Shown: positions 34,126-43,418, counted from the first letter of the stretch. The stretch: 64,000 nucleotides of DNA from Cellulosimicrobium sp. ES-005 (GCF_040448685.1 NZ_CP159290.1:124001-188000); one strand, 5' to 3'. Notes: generated by a model not told the origin, from the sequence alone. Made by a program: numbers and translations.

Positions 34126-34461
34126 ATGAGCGACACGACGCCCGACCTCCCGCCCGCCCTGCGCACGCTCGTGGACGCGACGAACGCGGGCGACGCCGCC
34201 CGGTTCCTCACGGCGTTCACGGACGACGGCTTCCTCGACGACTGGGGACGCCAGTTCCGCGGGCACGACGAGCTCGCGAGCTGGGACCGCACGGACAACA
34301 TCGGCAAGAGGTCGCGCTTCGACGTGACCGGGCTGCGCGACGGTGCCACGCCCGACGAGGTGCTGCTGGACCTCACGGTCTCCGGCGACGGGTACAACGG
34401 GCCCGCGACGTTCACGATCCTCCTGCGCGAGGGCCTGATCGCGAGCCTCGTCATCTCCTGA
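34126..34461 (+). CDS. SnoaL/NTF2-like small protein
   Basis: 111 residues from ATG 34126. The pattern LRTLVDATNAGDAARFLTAF followed by FRGHDELASWDR and a beta-rich C-terminus (FDVTGLRDGA ... FTILLREGLIASLVI) is that of the cone-shaped SnoaL-like fold. Such proteins act as small isomerases, hydrolases or ligand binders; no substrate can be deduced. It follows the PaaX gene by 19 nt and may be a fifth operon member. Confidence 0.75.
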   Translation: MSDTTPDLPPALRTLVDATNAGDAARFLTAFTDDGFLDDWGRQFRGHDELASWDRTDNIGKRSRFDVTGLRDGATPDEVLLDLTVSGDGYNGPATFTILLREGLIASLVIS

Positions 34462-34633
34462 CGGGTCGACCGCGCGCGCCGTGTTCGCCGGTCGGTCCTC
34501 GTGCGTTCACCGGGGCGACGGGTGCCCGCCATCCCGGGCCTCTAGCGTGACAGCGCTTCCCACCACGGGTCCGGCGCCGCCACGGTGGTCCGACGGTCGT
34601 CGCCGCGCGGACCCCTGACCTGCGAAGGAACCC

Positions 34634-36784
34634 ATGAACCCGCACGCCTCCCGGCTGCCCGGCGCGCTGACGCGCGCGGCGGCGTCGGCGCTCGCCGTCT
34701 CCCTGGTGGGGACGGTGCTCGTCGCCGCGACCGCGACCTCGACGGCCGCCGCCGACGAGTCCCTGCTCTCGACGTCCGGCACGACCTGGCGCTACCTCGA
34801 CGACAACACGAACCCAGCCGGCACCGCCGCGGACCAGCGCGTGTGGACGACCACCGCGTTCGACGACTCCGCGTGGAAGTCCGCGACCGGCGCGTTCGGC
34901 GCCAAGCGCGGCGCCGCGACGGGCATCGGGGACGCGTTCCCGATCACGACGCTCCTCACCCAGTACATCGAGGGCACGACGACGGACGTGCCCACGTTCT
35001 TCTTCCGCACCGACGTGGAGCTCACCGCGGAGGACCTCGACGGCGTCCCGGCGTTCGAGGGCGAGATCGTCTACGACGACGCGGTGATCGTCTACGTGAA
35101 CGGCGAGGAGGTCGTGCGCCTGGGCGACGACGGCCGCGAGATCACGGAGAACCTGCAGTACCACGGCAACGGGCGCACGGACCCGGTGACGGGAACGTTC
35201 GTCGTGCCGGCCGACGCGTTCGAGCCCGGCGAGAACACGATCTCCGTCGCGCTCTACCAGGACGCGCCGACCAGCTCGGACATCTACCTCGACGTCCGCT
35301 CGCTCGTCCCGACGCACGGCGAGGTGCGCGACGTCGCGCTCAACGTCGGCGCGGACGAGACGCAGGCCAACGTCGCGTGGTTCTCGACCCTGCCCGGCGC
35401 GGGCGAGGTGCAGTGGACCCGTGCCGACGAGGCGGGCGGCGAGGTCGACTGGCAGGCGGCCGCGACGTCGTCGTCCCGGGACGGCACGGCCGCGGACGGC
35501 GCGACGTACCACCACGCGACGATCACCGGGCTCGAGGAGGACTCGGCCTACGCGTACCGCGTCGGCAGCGCGAGCACCGGCTGGTCCACGCCGACGACGT
35601 TCACCACGGGCACGTTCGGCGACGAGTTCAGCGCGCTGTTCATCGGCGACGCGCAGATCGGCGCGAGCGGCAACGCGACGAACGACGCCACGCGGTGGGC
35701 CGCCAACCTCGACACGATGACCGCGCGCCACCCGGACACCGCGTTCCTCATCTCCGCGGGCGACCAGGTGGAGAACGCGGGGAGCACCGCGCAGTACGCC
35801 GGGTTCCTCGCGCCGCGCCAGATGCGCGAGCTGCGCTTCGCCGTCCAGGACGGCAACCACGACACCGCGTCCGCGCTCTACGACCAGCACTACGCGATGC
35901 CGAACCTGTCGACCGAGCAGCGCCGGGACTACTGGTACGCGTACAACAACGTGCTCGTCGTGGCGATCGACTCGAACGACTCCGACCCGGCCGAGATCGC
36001 CGGCCACGAGGCGTTCCTGCGCGACGTGATCGGCACGCACGGCGACGCGTACGACTGGGTCGTCGTGACGTTCCACCACTCGCTGTACAGCCAGGCGTTC
36101 CACTCGCGCGACACGGACGTGGTCCGCATGCGCGAGGCGCTGTCGCCCGTCTTCAGCGACCTGGGCGTCGACCTCGTCCTCGCGGGCCACGACCACATCT
36201 ACACGCGCTCGTACCTCATGGAGGGCGCGACGCCCGTCGTCCCGGCCGAGGCGCCGGCCGAGGGTGACGTGCTCACCCCGGACGAGGACCAGGTCCTCTA
36301 CCTCACGGGCAACTCGTCGTCGGGCTCCAAGTTCTACGACTTCGACGGCGCCAAGCCGTGGACGGCGCGCTGGGAGCAGTCGCGCGAGGCCAGCTACTCC
36401 GACCTCGACGTCACGCCCACGTCGCTGACCGTCACCACCTACGCGACCGGGTCGCAGCGCGTCGTGGACCGGGTGACGCTCCAGCGCGAGGACGCGGCGG
36501 GCCCCGCCCTCGACGTCGAGACCAGCGCGCGCTGCCTCGCCGGCACGGCGTACGTCGCGGTCCGCGCGACGAACACCGGCGACGTGCCCGCCGACGTCAC
36601 GCTCACGACGCCGTTCGGCACGCGCACGTTCGCGGCGGTCGCGCCCGGCAAGGCCGCGTACCAGTCGTTCTCGACGCGGTCGGTCGCGGCCGACGCGGGC
36701 TCCGTCACGGTGACGGGCACTCGACCCGACGACGCTGCCCCCACGGTCCAGGACGCCGCCTACCCGGCGGTCGCCTGCGGCTGA
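34634..36784 (+). CDS. Secreted purple acid phosphatase-like metallophosphoesterase
   Basis: 716 residues from ATG 34634 with AAGGAA. Signal peptide, then an N-terminal beta-sandwich domain (to about 230), and a fibronectin-like purple-acid-phosphatase N-domain (DVALNVGADETQANVAWFS). The catalytic domain has dimetal motifs FIGDAQIG, SAGDQVENAG, VQDGNHD, VTFHHS and AGHDHIYTR. The final 90 residues (from about 625; SARCLAGTAYVAVRATN ... YPAVACG) are the C-terminal domain shared with the GH43 and M28 proteins. It probably releases phosphate from extracellular organophosphates. A long terminator hairpin follows. Confidence 0.9.
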   Translation: MNPHASRLPGALTRAAASALAVSLVGTVLVAATATSTAAADESLLSTSGTTWRYLDDNTNPAGTAADQRVWTTTAFDDSAWKSATGAFGAKRGAATGIGDAFPITTLLTQYIEGTTTDVPTFFFRTDVELTAEDLDGVPAFEGEIVYDDAVIVYVNGEEVVRLGDDGREITENLQYHGNGRTDPVTGTFVVPADAFEPGENTISVALYQDAPTSSDIYLDVRSLVPTHGEVRDVALNVGADETQANVAWFSTLPGAGEVQWTRADEAGGEVDWQAAATSSSRDGTAADGATYHHATITGLEEDSAYAYRVGSASTGWSTPTTFTTGTFGDEFSALFIGDAQIGASGNATNDATRWAANLDTMTARHPDTAFLISAGDQVENAGSTAQYAGFLAPRQMRELRFAVQDGNHDTASALYDQHYAMPNLSTEQRRDYWYAYNNVLVVAIDSNDSDPAEIAGHEAFLRDVIGTHGDAYDWVVVTFHHSLYSQAFHSRDTDVVRMREALSPVFSDLGVDLVLAGHDHIYTRSYLMEGATPVVPAEAPAEGDVLTPDEDQVLYLTGNSSSGSKFYDFDGAKPWTARWEQSREASYSDLDVTPTSLTVTTYATGSQRVVDRVTLQREDAAGPALDVETSARCLAGTAYVAVRATNTGDVPADVTLTTPFGTRTFAAVAPGKAAYQSFSTRSVAADAGSVTVTGTRPDDAAPTVQDAAYPAVACG

Positions 36785-36790
36785 GCCCGC

Positions 36791-36852
36791 CGCCGAACCC
36801 GGGGTCGTTCCCCAGCGCACGCTCGCGCTGGGGAGCGACCCCGGGTTCGGCG
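36791..36852. terminator. Bidirectional terminator with 28-bp stem
   Basis: Arms 36791-36818 and 36825-36852 are complementary over 28 bp with a single G-T mismatch and a 6-nt loop. The element fills the gap between the convergent phosphatase and ADP-ribosylglycohydrolase genes, so it can serve both strands. Confidence 0.85.
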
Positions 36853-36854
36853 TG

Positions 36855-38231
36855 TCAGGTCGACGGCTCGTCGAGCGGCTCGACGACGATGCCGCCGAAG
36901 CGGGCTTCGCGTGCCCGGTGCTCGACGCCGCCGATCCAGACGCGGCCGTCCCGGACCGCGTCGGAGGCGGGGGAGCGGTCGAGGTAGTGCGCCTGGTAGC
37001 CGCCGCCGAAGTCCACGTTGGACAGCGAGACCGCGCGCCCGGCCTCGTCGGTGACGTCACGCTCGCACCACGTGCACACGTGCCGCGGGTAGCGGGGGTT
37101 CCAGCGGACGAGCGTCCCGCACAGCGGGCAGAACTGCGTGCGCACCGGCTCGGCGCCGGTCGGCTCGAGCGCGCCCGTACGGACGAGGCCGGCCTGCGCG
37201 GTGTGCCGAGCGAGCGCGGTGAGCTGGCGCCCGGCGATCCCGGGCCAGCCGTGGACGGCGGTCGCCCACTCGTACGGCACGGCCCGGGCTCCGTAGCACG
37301 CACCGAGCAGGGCGCCGGCGATGGCCGCGACCGTGTCCGTGTCGCCGCCGATCGAGACGGCGGCCTGGAGCGCGGCCACGAGGTGGTCGCGGTGGGCGAA
37401 CGTCGAGCCCTGCGGCGCGGAGGTCGTCGCGATGGCGTGCCACGCCGCCTGGAGCGCGGTGACGGTGAAGCCGTTCTGCCGCAGGTCGGCCGTGGGTCGC
37501 GCGAGCTCGGCGTCCGCGATCCACGCCGACCAGCGCGCCCCGGCGTCCGGGTCGAGGAGGTCCAGCCCCGCGCGCACGTCCAGCCGCTGCTCGGTCACCG
37601 CGACCCGCACCGCCTCCGACCAGAGCACGCACGACTCGGCAGCGAGCGGGTCCGTGTGCGTGATCTCCGCGACGGCCCGCGCCGCGCGGGCGGTCGCGTC
37701 CCGGTCGTCCAGGGCCACCAGCCCGACGACGCCCGTGCGCATGAGCGCGCCGTTCCCGGCCGTGCGTCCGGTCGCCGCGTGCAGCGCGGCCGACGCCTCG
37801 CGCAGGCGCGTCGCGGCGGGTCCCCGGCGGGCGGCGGCGTCGTGCAGCACGGCGGCGGTCTGCGTCCCGACGTCGGTCGCGCCCCCGGTCCGCCACGCCT
37901 CGAACGCGGCGGCGACCTCGTCGAGCGGCGTCGCGCCGAACGCGTCCGGGACGGGGGAGAGCACGTCGCGGGCGGCCGTGACCCGCGCGACGCACACCGA
38001 CATCTGCGTGTCGTCGCTCCACTCGCCCGGCGCGTACGGGCCGAGACCGCCGCCGCGCATGACCGCGACCGACTCTGGCTGGCCCGGGCCGGGCGGCTGC
38101 GCGAACTCGTACGGGACCCCGAGCACGTCGCCCGCCGCCTGGGCGAGCAGCACGCCCGACGCGCGGTCGAGGAGGGAGAAGCCGAGCGGGTCGAGGGGTT
38201 CGCGGGCGGGCGGGGGCGGCGTCGTCGTCAC
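36855..38231 (-). CDS. ADP-ribosylglycohydrolase with C-terminal zinc ribbon
   Basis: 458 residues from ATG 38231. The ARH fold has its dimetal motifs: LLAQAAGDVLG, GEWSDDTQMSVCVA and SIGGDTDTVAAIAGALLGA. It removes ADP-ribose from modified proteins or nucleic acids. After about residue 355 a zinc ribbon follows (FCPLCGTLV ... HVCTWCERDV; four cysteines) and a C-terminal beta-rich segment, making the protein about 120 residues longer than usual bacterial ARHs. The extra module probably recognises the modified target (inference). It diverges from the UPF0303 gene with only 17 nt between starts. Confidence 0.88.
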   Translation of the reverse strand: MTTTPPPPAREPLDPLGFSLLDRASGVLLAQAAGDVLGVPYEFAQPPGPGQPESVAVMRGGGLGPYAPGEWSDDTQMSVCVARVTAARDVLSPVPDAFGATPLDEVAAAFEAWRTGGATDVGTQTAAVLHDAAARRGPAATRLREASAALHAATGRTAGNGALMRTGVVGLVALDDRDATARAARAVAEITHTDPLAAESCVLWSEAVRVAVTEQRLDVRAGLDLLDPDAGARWSAWIADAELARPTADLRQNGFTVTALQAAWHAIATTSAPQGSTFAHRDHLVAALQAAVSIGGDTDTVAAIAGALLGACYGARAVPYEWATAVHGWPGIAGRQLTALARHTAQAGLVRTGALEPTGAEPVRTQFCPLCGTLVRWNPRYPRHVCTWCERDVTDEAGRAVSLSNVDFGGGYQAHYLDRSPASDAVRDGRVWIGGVEHRAREARFGGIVVEPLDEPST

Positions 38232-38248
38232 GGCGTGATCGTGCCACG

Positions 38249-38737
38249 ATGAGCGGCATGACGACGACGCCCGACGACCTCGCCGCCCTGATCGCCTCCG
38301 TCGAGGCGGACGAGCGCGACCTCGTGCTCCGCACCTTCACGCACGACGACGCCTGGCGTCTCGGCTGCCTGCTCGTCGAGCTCGCCGACGAGCGCGACCT
38401 GCCCGTGACGATCGACGTCCGCAAGGGACCGCAGCAGGTGTTCCACGCGGCGCGCGAGGGCACGACCCCGGACAACGACTCCTGGGTCGAGCGCAAGGTG
38501 CGGGTCGTCGAGCGGTTCGGGGCGTCGTCGTACCTCGTGGGCCTGCGCGCCCGCGCGAAGGGGACGACGTTCGCCGACCAGCACCAGCTCCCGCTGCAGG
38601 AGTACGCCGCCCACGGCGGAGCGTTCCCGGTGCGTGTCGAGGGCGTCGGGATCGTCGGGGTCGTGACCGTGTCCGGGCTCGCCCAGGGCGACGACCACGC
38701 GCTGGTCACCGAGGCCCTGCGGTCGTTCCTCGGCTGA
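38249..38737 (+). CDS. UPF0303 / HbpS-like protein
   Basis: 162 residues from ATG 38249; ATG 38258 is an alternative. Features: RTFTHDDAWRLGCLLVELA, VTIDVRKGPQQVFHAAREGT and GGAFPVRVEGVGIVGVVTVS, followed by DDHALVTEALRSFL. These match the UPF0303 family, related to the heme-binding/degrading HbpS fold. No signal peptide. Its promoter must overlap that of the divergent ADP-ribosylglycohydrolase gene. A strong hairpin terminator follows. Confidence 0.85.
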   Translation: MSGMTTTPDDLAALIASVEADERDLVLRTFTHDDAWRLGCLLVELADERDLPVTIDVRKGPQQVFHAAREGTTPDNDSWVERKVRVVERFGASSYLVGLRARAKGTTFADQHQLPLQEYAAHGGAFPVRVEGVGIVGVVTVSGLAQGDDHALVTEALRSFLG

Positions 38738-38746
38738 GCCGGGCAG

Positions 38747-38786
38747 ACGGACGGGGCCGGCACCCGAAGGTGCCGGCCCCGTCCGT
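38747..38786. terminator. 18-bp-stem terminator hairpin with CGAA loop
   Basis: Arms 38747-38764 and 38769-38786 are perfectly complementary (18 bp) around the tetraloop CGAA. It begins 10 nt after the UPF0303 stop and can also serve the convergent Hsp20 gene. Confidence 0.9.
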
Positions 38787-38864
38787 GGTCCGGGCGCGCA
38801 GGGGCGGGCGCGACCGGGGTCGGAGCGCCGGCGCGACGTCGTCCGCCGCGCCGGCGGTGCGGCG

Positions 38865-39398
38865 TCAGGCCGCGCGCGTGACCTCGATGCGCTGGGGAGC
38901 GCGGCCGGCGAACACGCCGGCGACCGTCACGGTGAGCACGCCCGCGTCGTAGGACGCGCGGACGGCGTCGGCCTCCGCGGTCTTCGGCAGGGTGACGGTG
39001 CGGCGGAACGCGCCGAACCGCACCTCGCGGACGCGGCGCCCGGCCGGGGCGACCTCGGCCGCCTCGTCGGCGCCGGTCTCGTCCGTGCCCGACTCGGGCT
39101 GCTCCCCGTCGGCCGCCTCGGTCGTCTCCGCCGCGGGGGCCTCGACGACGCGCTGGTCGCGACGCTCGCCGCGGACGACGAGGCGACGACCCTCGAGCTC
39201 GACGGTCACGTCCCGCTCCGGGTCGACGCCCGGCAGGTCGAAGCGGGCGACGAGGTCGTCGCCCTCGCGGTAGACGTCTGCGGCGGGCGCGTAGCCCGTC
39301 CGCGCGACGGGCGCACCCGCGGGCCGCGCCCAGAGCTGGCGCACGACGCGCTCGGTGGGCAGCGGGCGGAACGGCGCCACGGTGTAGGTGCTGATCAT
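38865..39398 (-). CDS. Hsp20-family small heat-shock protein with acidic insert
   Basis: 177 residues from ATG 39396-39398 behind GGAGG. The alpha-crystallin domain begins at about residue 42 (PAADVYREGDDLVARFDLPG, then DVTVELEGRRLVVRGER) and ends with FRRTVTLPKTAEADAVRASY and the GVLTVTV strand. Between these halves lies an acidic, Ala/Glu-rich insert of about 45 residues (EAPAAETTEAADGEQPESGT region) in the inter-strand loop used for dimer formation. An ATP-independent holdase chaperone. The HrcA/HspR control sites of the family were not seen. Confidence 0.88.
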   Translation of the reverse strand: MISTYTVAPFRPLPTERVVRQLWARPAGAPVARTGYAPAADVYREGDDLVARFDLPGVDPERDVTVELEGRRLVVRGERRDQRVVEAPAAETTEAADGEQPESGTDETGADEAAEVAPAGRRVREVRFGAFRRTVTLPKTAEADAVRASYDAGVLTVTVAGVFAGRAPQRIEVTRAA

Positions 39399-39537
39399 GG
39401 TGGTCCTCCAGGTCTGTCGTGCCACGGTCGGCCCGTGGCGTCCTGACCTGTCCAACCTTGAGCGTGCCCGGCTCAGTCCCGCGTTCGCGGACGACGAACG
39501 ACGCCGCGCCCGACCCGTTCCGCCCGACCCGCGGGCG

Positions 39538-40884
39538 TCAGCAGAGCGCGACGTGCTGCCACGGCCCCCACGCCGCGGACGACGGCGTCTCGCCCTGCGT
39601 CCACCACCGCGCCTGCCACAGGCTCCCGCCGTGCAGCACCCGGTCGCCGCCGACGTAGACCGTCGTCGCGGACCATCCGGCGAGCGACGGGTCGTCGCAC
39701 TCCGCGGGGTGCTCGGGCTCCGGCGTCGGGGTGTCCGTCGGGTCGGGGTCCGGCTCGTCGGTCGGGTCGGGCGTGGGCTGCTCCGTCGGGTCGGGCGTCG
39801 GGGTGCCGCCGCCCGTGCCCGTCACGGGAACGCCGGGGTTCACGAGCCCGTCCCCGCCGACGACCGTGTTGTCGTCCGTCACCGTGACCGGGCAGGTCAC
39901 GGGGTCGTGCACCGTCACCTCGATCGCGTACCGGCCGCTGCCCGTCGCGCCCGTGAGGTCGGCGTGGTTGCCGCGGAACACGGTGCCGCAGCCCCACCCC
40001 GGGGACTGCTGGTGCGTCTGGAACCCGGACTTCGTCGTGACCGTCCCGACGTTGTCCTCGACGACGTAGTCGTTGCCCTTCACGTCGACCCACGAGTCGT
40101 CGTAGTTCGCCCCCGTGAGCCCGTCGCCGACGAACGTGTTGCCCGCGATCCGGCCGCCCGTCGTCCCCTCCTTGACGTCGACGTTCTCCCCGCGCACGAG
40201 CGGGCCGATGGTGTTGTCGACGATCTGCACGTGGTCCGACCGGTCGGAGTAGTCGTTCGCCGAGCCGACGTAGACCCCCTCGCCCATGCCGCGCAGGTTC
40301 TGGCCGGTGTCGTGGATGGTCGACCCGCGCACGATCCCGTACGAGCTCGACGACCGGAAGTGGATGCCCTCCATGTCGAGGTCGTGCACCGTGACGGCGT
40401 CGATCGTCACGTGGTCGGACGAGTCGACCATGATGCCCTTCTGCGCGTGCTGGACGGTGATGCCCTGCACCGTCCAGTGGTCGGCGTCGGTGAGGTGCAG
40501 GACGTTGCCGCCCCCGCTCGACGTGCGCAGCACGGCCGCGGCGCTCCCGCGCAGCACGACGGGGTCGCTCGCCGTCCCCGCCCGGCCCGTGACCTTGAAG
40601 TTGCCGACGTACGTCCCGTCCGCCAGCTCGATCGTCTGGCCCGGCACAGCGGCGCCGAGCGCAGCGCGCAGCTCGTTCGCGGTGGCGACGTGCACGACGG
40701 CGTCGCTCGCCACCGCGCTCGTCGCGCCGGCAGGCGCCCCGGCGAGCACGGCGCAGGCTCCGACGACCAGCCCGACGAGCGCCGTGAGGCCGCGACCAGG
40801 CCGGGTCGGAGCCGAGGTCGAGGCCGGGTGCAGGGCCGGGAGCGAGTGAGCGGCGGCGGCGTCGCCGCGTGCGGTGCGGGGCAT
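39538..40884 (-). CDS. Secreted right-handed beta-helix protein with CBM5/12
   Basis: 448 residues from ATG 40882-40884. Signal-type N-terminus (LTALVGLVVGACAVLAGAPA GATS region) followed by ELRAALGAAVPGQTIELADG TYVGN, the entry of polysaccharide-lyase-type beta-helices. Repeated coils follow (VTIDAVTVHDLDMEGIHF, NTFVGDGLTGANYD). A Pro/Thr/Asp linker of TPDPTDEP repeats leads to a C-terminal CBM5/12-type module (WSATTVYVGGDRVLHGGSLW QARWW). It is probably a polysaccharide lyase or epimerase acting outside the cell; the substrate cannot be told. Confidence 0.8.
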   Translation of the reverse strand: MPRTARGDAAAAHSLPALHPASTSAPTRPGRGLTALVGLVVGACAVLAGAPAGATSAVASDAVVHVATANELRAALGAAVPGQTIELADGTYVGNFKVTGRAGTASDPVVLRGSAAAVLRTSSGGGNVLHLTDADHWTVQGITVQHAQKGIMVDSSDHVTIDAVTVHDLDMEGIHFRSSSSYGIVRGSTIHDTGQNLRGMGEGVYVGSANDYSDRSDHVQIVDNTIGPLVRGENVDVKEGTTGGRIAGNTFVGDGLTGANYDDSWVDVKGNDYVVEDNVGTVTTKSGFQTHQQSPGWGCGTVFRGNHADLTGATGSGRYAIEVTVHDPVTCPVTVTDDNTVVGGDGLVNPGVPVTGTGGGTPTPDPTEQPTPDPTDEPDPDPTDTPTPEPEHPAECDDPSLAGWSATTVYVGGDRVLHGGSLWQARWWTQGETPSSAAWGPWQHVALC

Positions 40885-41037
40885 GGGCCGACGGTGCCGC
40901 CGCACCCGCTGTAGGTCAACGGTCGGTGGCCGATCGTGTGGTTCTCCCGCACCGGCGTACGGGGAATCCCTACCGCTCCGTAGCGCGTCGGTCGGCGCGG
41001 CACGCACGCGTCCGACGCCGGGACCCGGTGGGTCCGC

Positions 41038-42057
41038 TCAGCCGCGGCGCGCGGTGCGCCGGGCCTTGCGGGCGGCCGCGGCGCGCTCCTCGGCGGCGTC
41101 GAGCCGCGCGTCGGCGTCGTCGAGCGACTCCTGGGCCGCTGCGACGGCGTCGCGCGCCTCGGCGAGCCGCGCGCGCAGGTCCTCGCGCTCGTCGGCGAGC
41201 CGGGCCAGCTCGTCTTCGACGCGCCCGAGCTCGTCCTCGACCTGCCCGACGGCGTCGCTCGCCGCGCGCACGCGCGTGCCCGCCTCGTCGCGCTCGGCCT
41301 CGATGCGGTCGACCTCGGCGGCCGTCTCCTCGACCTCCCGTTCCGCGGCCGCCACGGCGTCCTCCGCGGGGCTCTCCCCGTCGGCCGAGCCGGCGTCGGC
41401 CCGCGCGGACCGGGCTCCGCGCCCGCCGCGCGTCGTGCTCGTCCCCGGGTCCGCGGTCCCAGGCCCGCCCGGCCCCGCGGTGCCGCCGGTCCGCGCCCGC
41501 AGCTCGACGACGTCGGCGGGCTCGCCGCCCTCGTCGACGATCCCGAACCCGACGTGCTGCAGCGCCTGCGAGAGCCGCCCCGCGCGCACGAGCGCGCCCG
41601 CGTCCGGGTCCATGACGGCGGCGGTGAGCGTCTCCGCGAGCCGGTCGAGCGCCGTCGCGGAGACCGCCCGGCCGGCGACCTCGCCCGCGTCGCGCAGCTC
41701 GCCCACGACGCGCTCCACGCGCTCGCGCCGCAGCCGGTCGAGCGTGCGGATGCGTGTGCGGTCGCGGTCGGCCGTCGCGTCGCGGAGCTCGTCCCCGAGG
41801 CTGACGAGGGCGGCGACGTCGTCGGGTCGCTCGCGCGCGACCTGGTTGACGACCCACGCCGCCACGGTCGGCTTCGCGAGCCGCGCCACGCGCTCCGCCC
41901 CGACGGCGTCCCCCGACGCCTTGATCTCCTTCGCCGCCGCGGTGCGGGCGACGACGAACTGCTCGAGCGGCAGCGCGAAGAGCCCGTCGACGAGCGCGTC
42001 GGCGTCGGTACCGGCGTCCGCCGGGGTGCCGGTGCCGGGCGAGGCGTGCGGGCTCAT
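41038..42057 (-). CDS. Helical protein with C-terminal coiled coil
   Basis: 339 residues from ATG 42055-42057. The first half is helical with a conserved-looking segment LPLEQFVVARTAAAKEIKAS and PTVAAWVVNQVARERPDDV. The middle is Gly/Thr/Pro-rich. The last 120 residues are a continuous coiled coil (EREVEETAAEVDRIEAERDE onward) ending in a basic tail (ARKARRTARRG). Such proteins recur in Cellulomonadaceae-type genomes, function unknown; the basic tail could touch nucleic acid. It is coupled to the exonuclease gene by an ATGA overlap. Confidence 0.7.
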   Translation of the reverse strand: MSPHASPGTGTPADAGTDADALVDGLFALPLEQFVVARTAAAKEIKASGDAVGAERVARLAKPTVAAWVVNQVARERPDDVAALVSLGDELRDATADRDRTRIRTLDRLRRERVERVVGELRDAGEVAGRAVSATALDRLAETLTAAVMDPDAGALVRAGRLSQALQHVGFGIVDEGGEPADVVELRARTGGTAGPGGPGTADPGTSTTRGGRGARSARADAGSADGESPAEDAVAAAEREVEETAAEVDRIEAERDEAGTRVRAASDAVGQVEDELGRVEDELARLADEREDLRARLAEARDAVAAAQESLDDADARLDAAEERAAAARKARRTARRG

Positions 42058-43418
42058 GACGCCCAGCGTCGCACCCCGGCGCCCGACGTGCGTCCGCTCG
42101 GCCCTCCCCGGGCGGCGAGCAGTGCCACGAGGGCTGCCTCGGTGACGACGGGGATGCCGTACCGCCGGGCCGTGCGGGCCTTCGTCGAGAGCGAGTCCGG
42201 ATCGGCGGCGACGACGAGCCGGCTCCGGCGCGTCACGTAGGGCCAGGGCGAGAGGCCGGCGGCCCGCACGTCGCGCTCCCAGGCCTCGCGCGTGCGCGAC
42301 ATCGACCCGGTGAGCACGACCTCGTCGCCGTCGGCGAGCACGAACGCCGGGCGTGGCGCGACGGCGAGCTCGGCCGCGAGGCGCGCCCCGAGCGCCGCCT
42401 CGACGGCTCCCGCGACGTCGTCGGCGTCGAGGCCGAGCTGGCCGGCGACCTCGTGCAGCGCGGGGTCGTCGCGGACGGAGCCGCCGTCGTCGCGATCGCC
42501 CGTGGCGGTCGCGCCGTCGAGGGCGTCGAGCTCCGCCCGGGCGAGGGCGGTCAGGTAGTCGCGGTGCAGGCCCTCGACCGCGGCCCGGTCCAGCCCGGCC
42601 CGCCGCGCCTCGGCGAGGAGCGCCGCACGCTCCGAGTGCGAGACGTAGCGGTCGAGGAGCGCGGCGTCGAGAAGACGCAGGTAGGTCTCGGTGTCGACGT
42701 CCGGGCGCTCGGCCTGGGCGCGCGCGTCGCCCGCGCGGGTGCTCGGTGCCTCGTCGAGCCCGGCGAGCCAGTGCCCGCGGGCGCGGCTCGCGCCGCGCAG
42801 GACCGGCTCCACGCCGGGGAGCGAGGCGGGCAGCGACCACCGCACCCCGTCGGCCGCGGCGCGTGCCACGTCCCAGCACTCGTCGTCGGCCGCGACGTCG
42901 AGGTAGTACCCGAGCAGCCCCGCGGTGGCGCGCGCGTCGCCCAGGGCCGAGTGGACGCCGTCGTGCACGACGCCCACGGCCGCGCAGCACGCGGCGAGCG
43001 CGCGCGAGCCCGTGAGGTACCGGCCCGCGAGCTGCTGCGTGCACAGGCACGCGACGGGGTCGATCGCGGCCGCGATGCCCGCGCGCCCGATCTCCGCGCG
43101 CAGGAACCGTGTGTCGAACGCCGCGTTGTGGGCCACGAGGACGCGCCCGGCGAGCAGGCGCAGGAGCGCGGGGGCCACGCGGTCGAACGTCGGGGCGAGG
43201 GCGACGTCGGCCGCCGCGATGCCGTGCACGTGCTGGGGCCCCAGGTCGCGCTCGGGGTTGACCAGGGTGGACCACTCGTCCTCGACCCGGCCCGCGGCGT
43301 CGACCAGCACCACCGCGACCTCGGCGACCCGGTCGCCGAGACGCGGGGAGAACCCCGTGGTCTCGAGGTCGACGACGGCGAATCCGGGCACGGGCACAGT
43401 CTGCCCGACGCCGCCCAC
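42054..43418 (-). CDS. DEDDh exonuclease with C-terminal BRCT-like domain
   Basis: 454 residues from GTG 43416-43418; GTGs at 43397 and 43391 are possible starts just before PGFAVVDLETTGF. The DEDDh motifs are FAVVDLETTG (Asp, Glu), LVAHNAAFDTRFL (Asp) and HSALGDARATAGL (His, Asp). A helical middle region follows, and the C-terminal 90 residues (DGDEVVLTGSMSRTREAWER ... YGIPVVTEAALVALL) form a BRCT-type module. This is the DNA polymerase III epsilon-like/BRCT combination of actinobacterial repair exonucleases. Cytosolic. Confidence 0.88.
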   Translation of the reverse strand: MGGVGQTVPVPGFAVVDLETTGFSPRLGDRVAEVAVVLVDAAGRVEDEWSTLVNPERDLGPQHVHGIAAADVALAPTFDRVAPALLRLLAGRVLVAHNAAFDTRFLRAEIGRAGIAAAIDPVACLCTQQLAGRYLTGSRALAACCAAVGVVHDGVHSALGDARATAGLLGYYLDVAADDECWDVARAAADGVRWSLPASLPGVEPVLRGASRARGHWLAGLDEAPSTRAGDARAQAERPDVDTETYLRLLDAALLDRYVSHSERAALLAEARRAGLDRAAVEGLHRDYLTALARAELDALDGATATGDRDDGGSVRDDPALHEVAGQLGLDADDVAGAVEAALGARLAAELAVAPRPAFVLADGDEVVLTGSMSRTREAWERDVRAAGLSPWPYVTRRSRLVVAADPDSLSTKARTARRYGIPVVTEAALVALLAARGGPSGRTSGAGVRRWAS

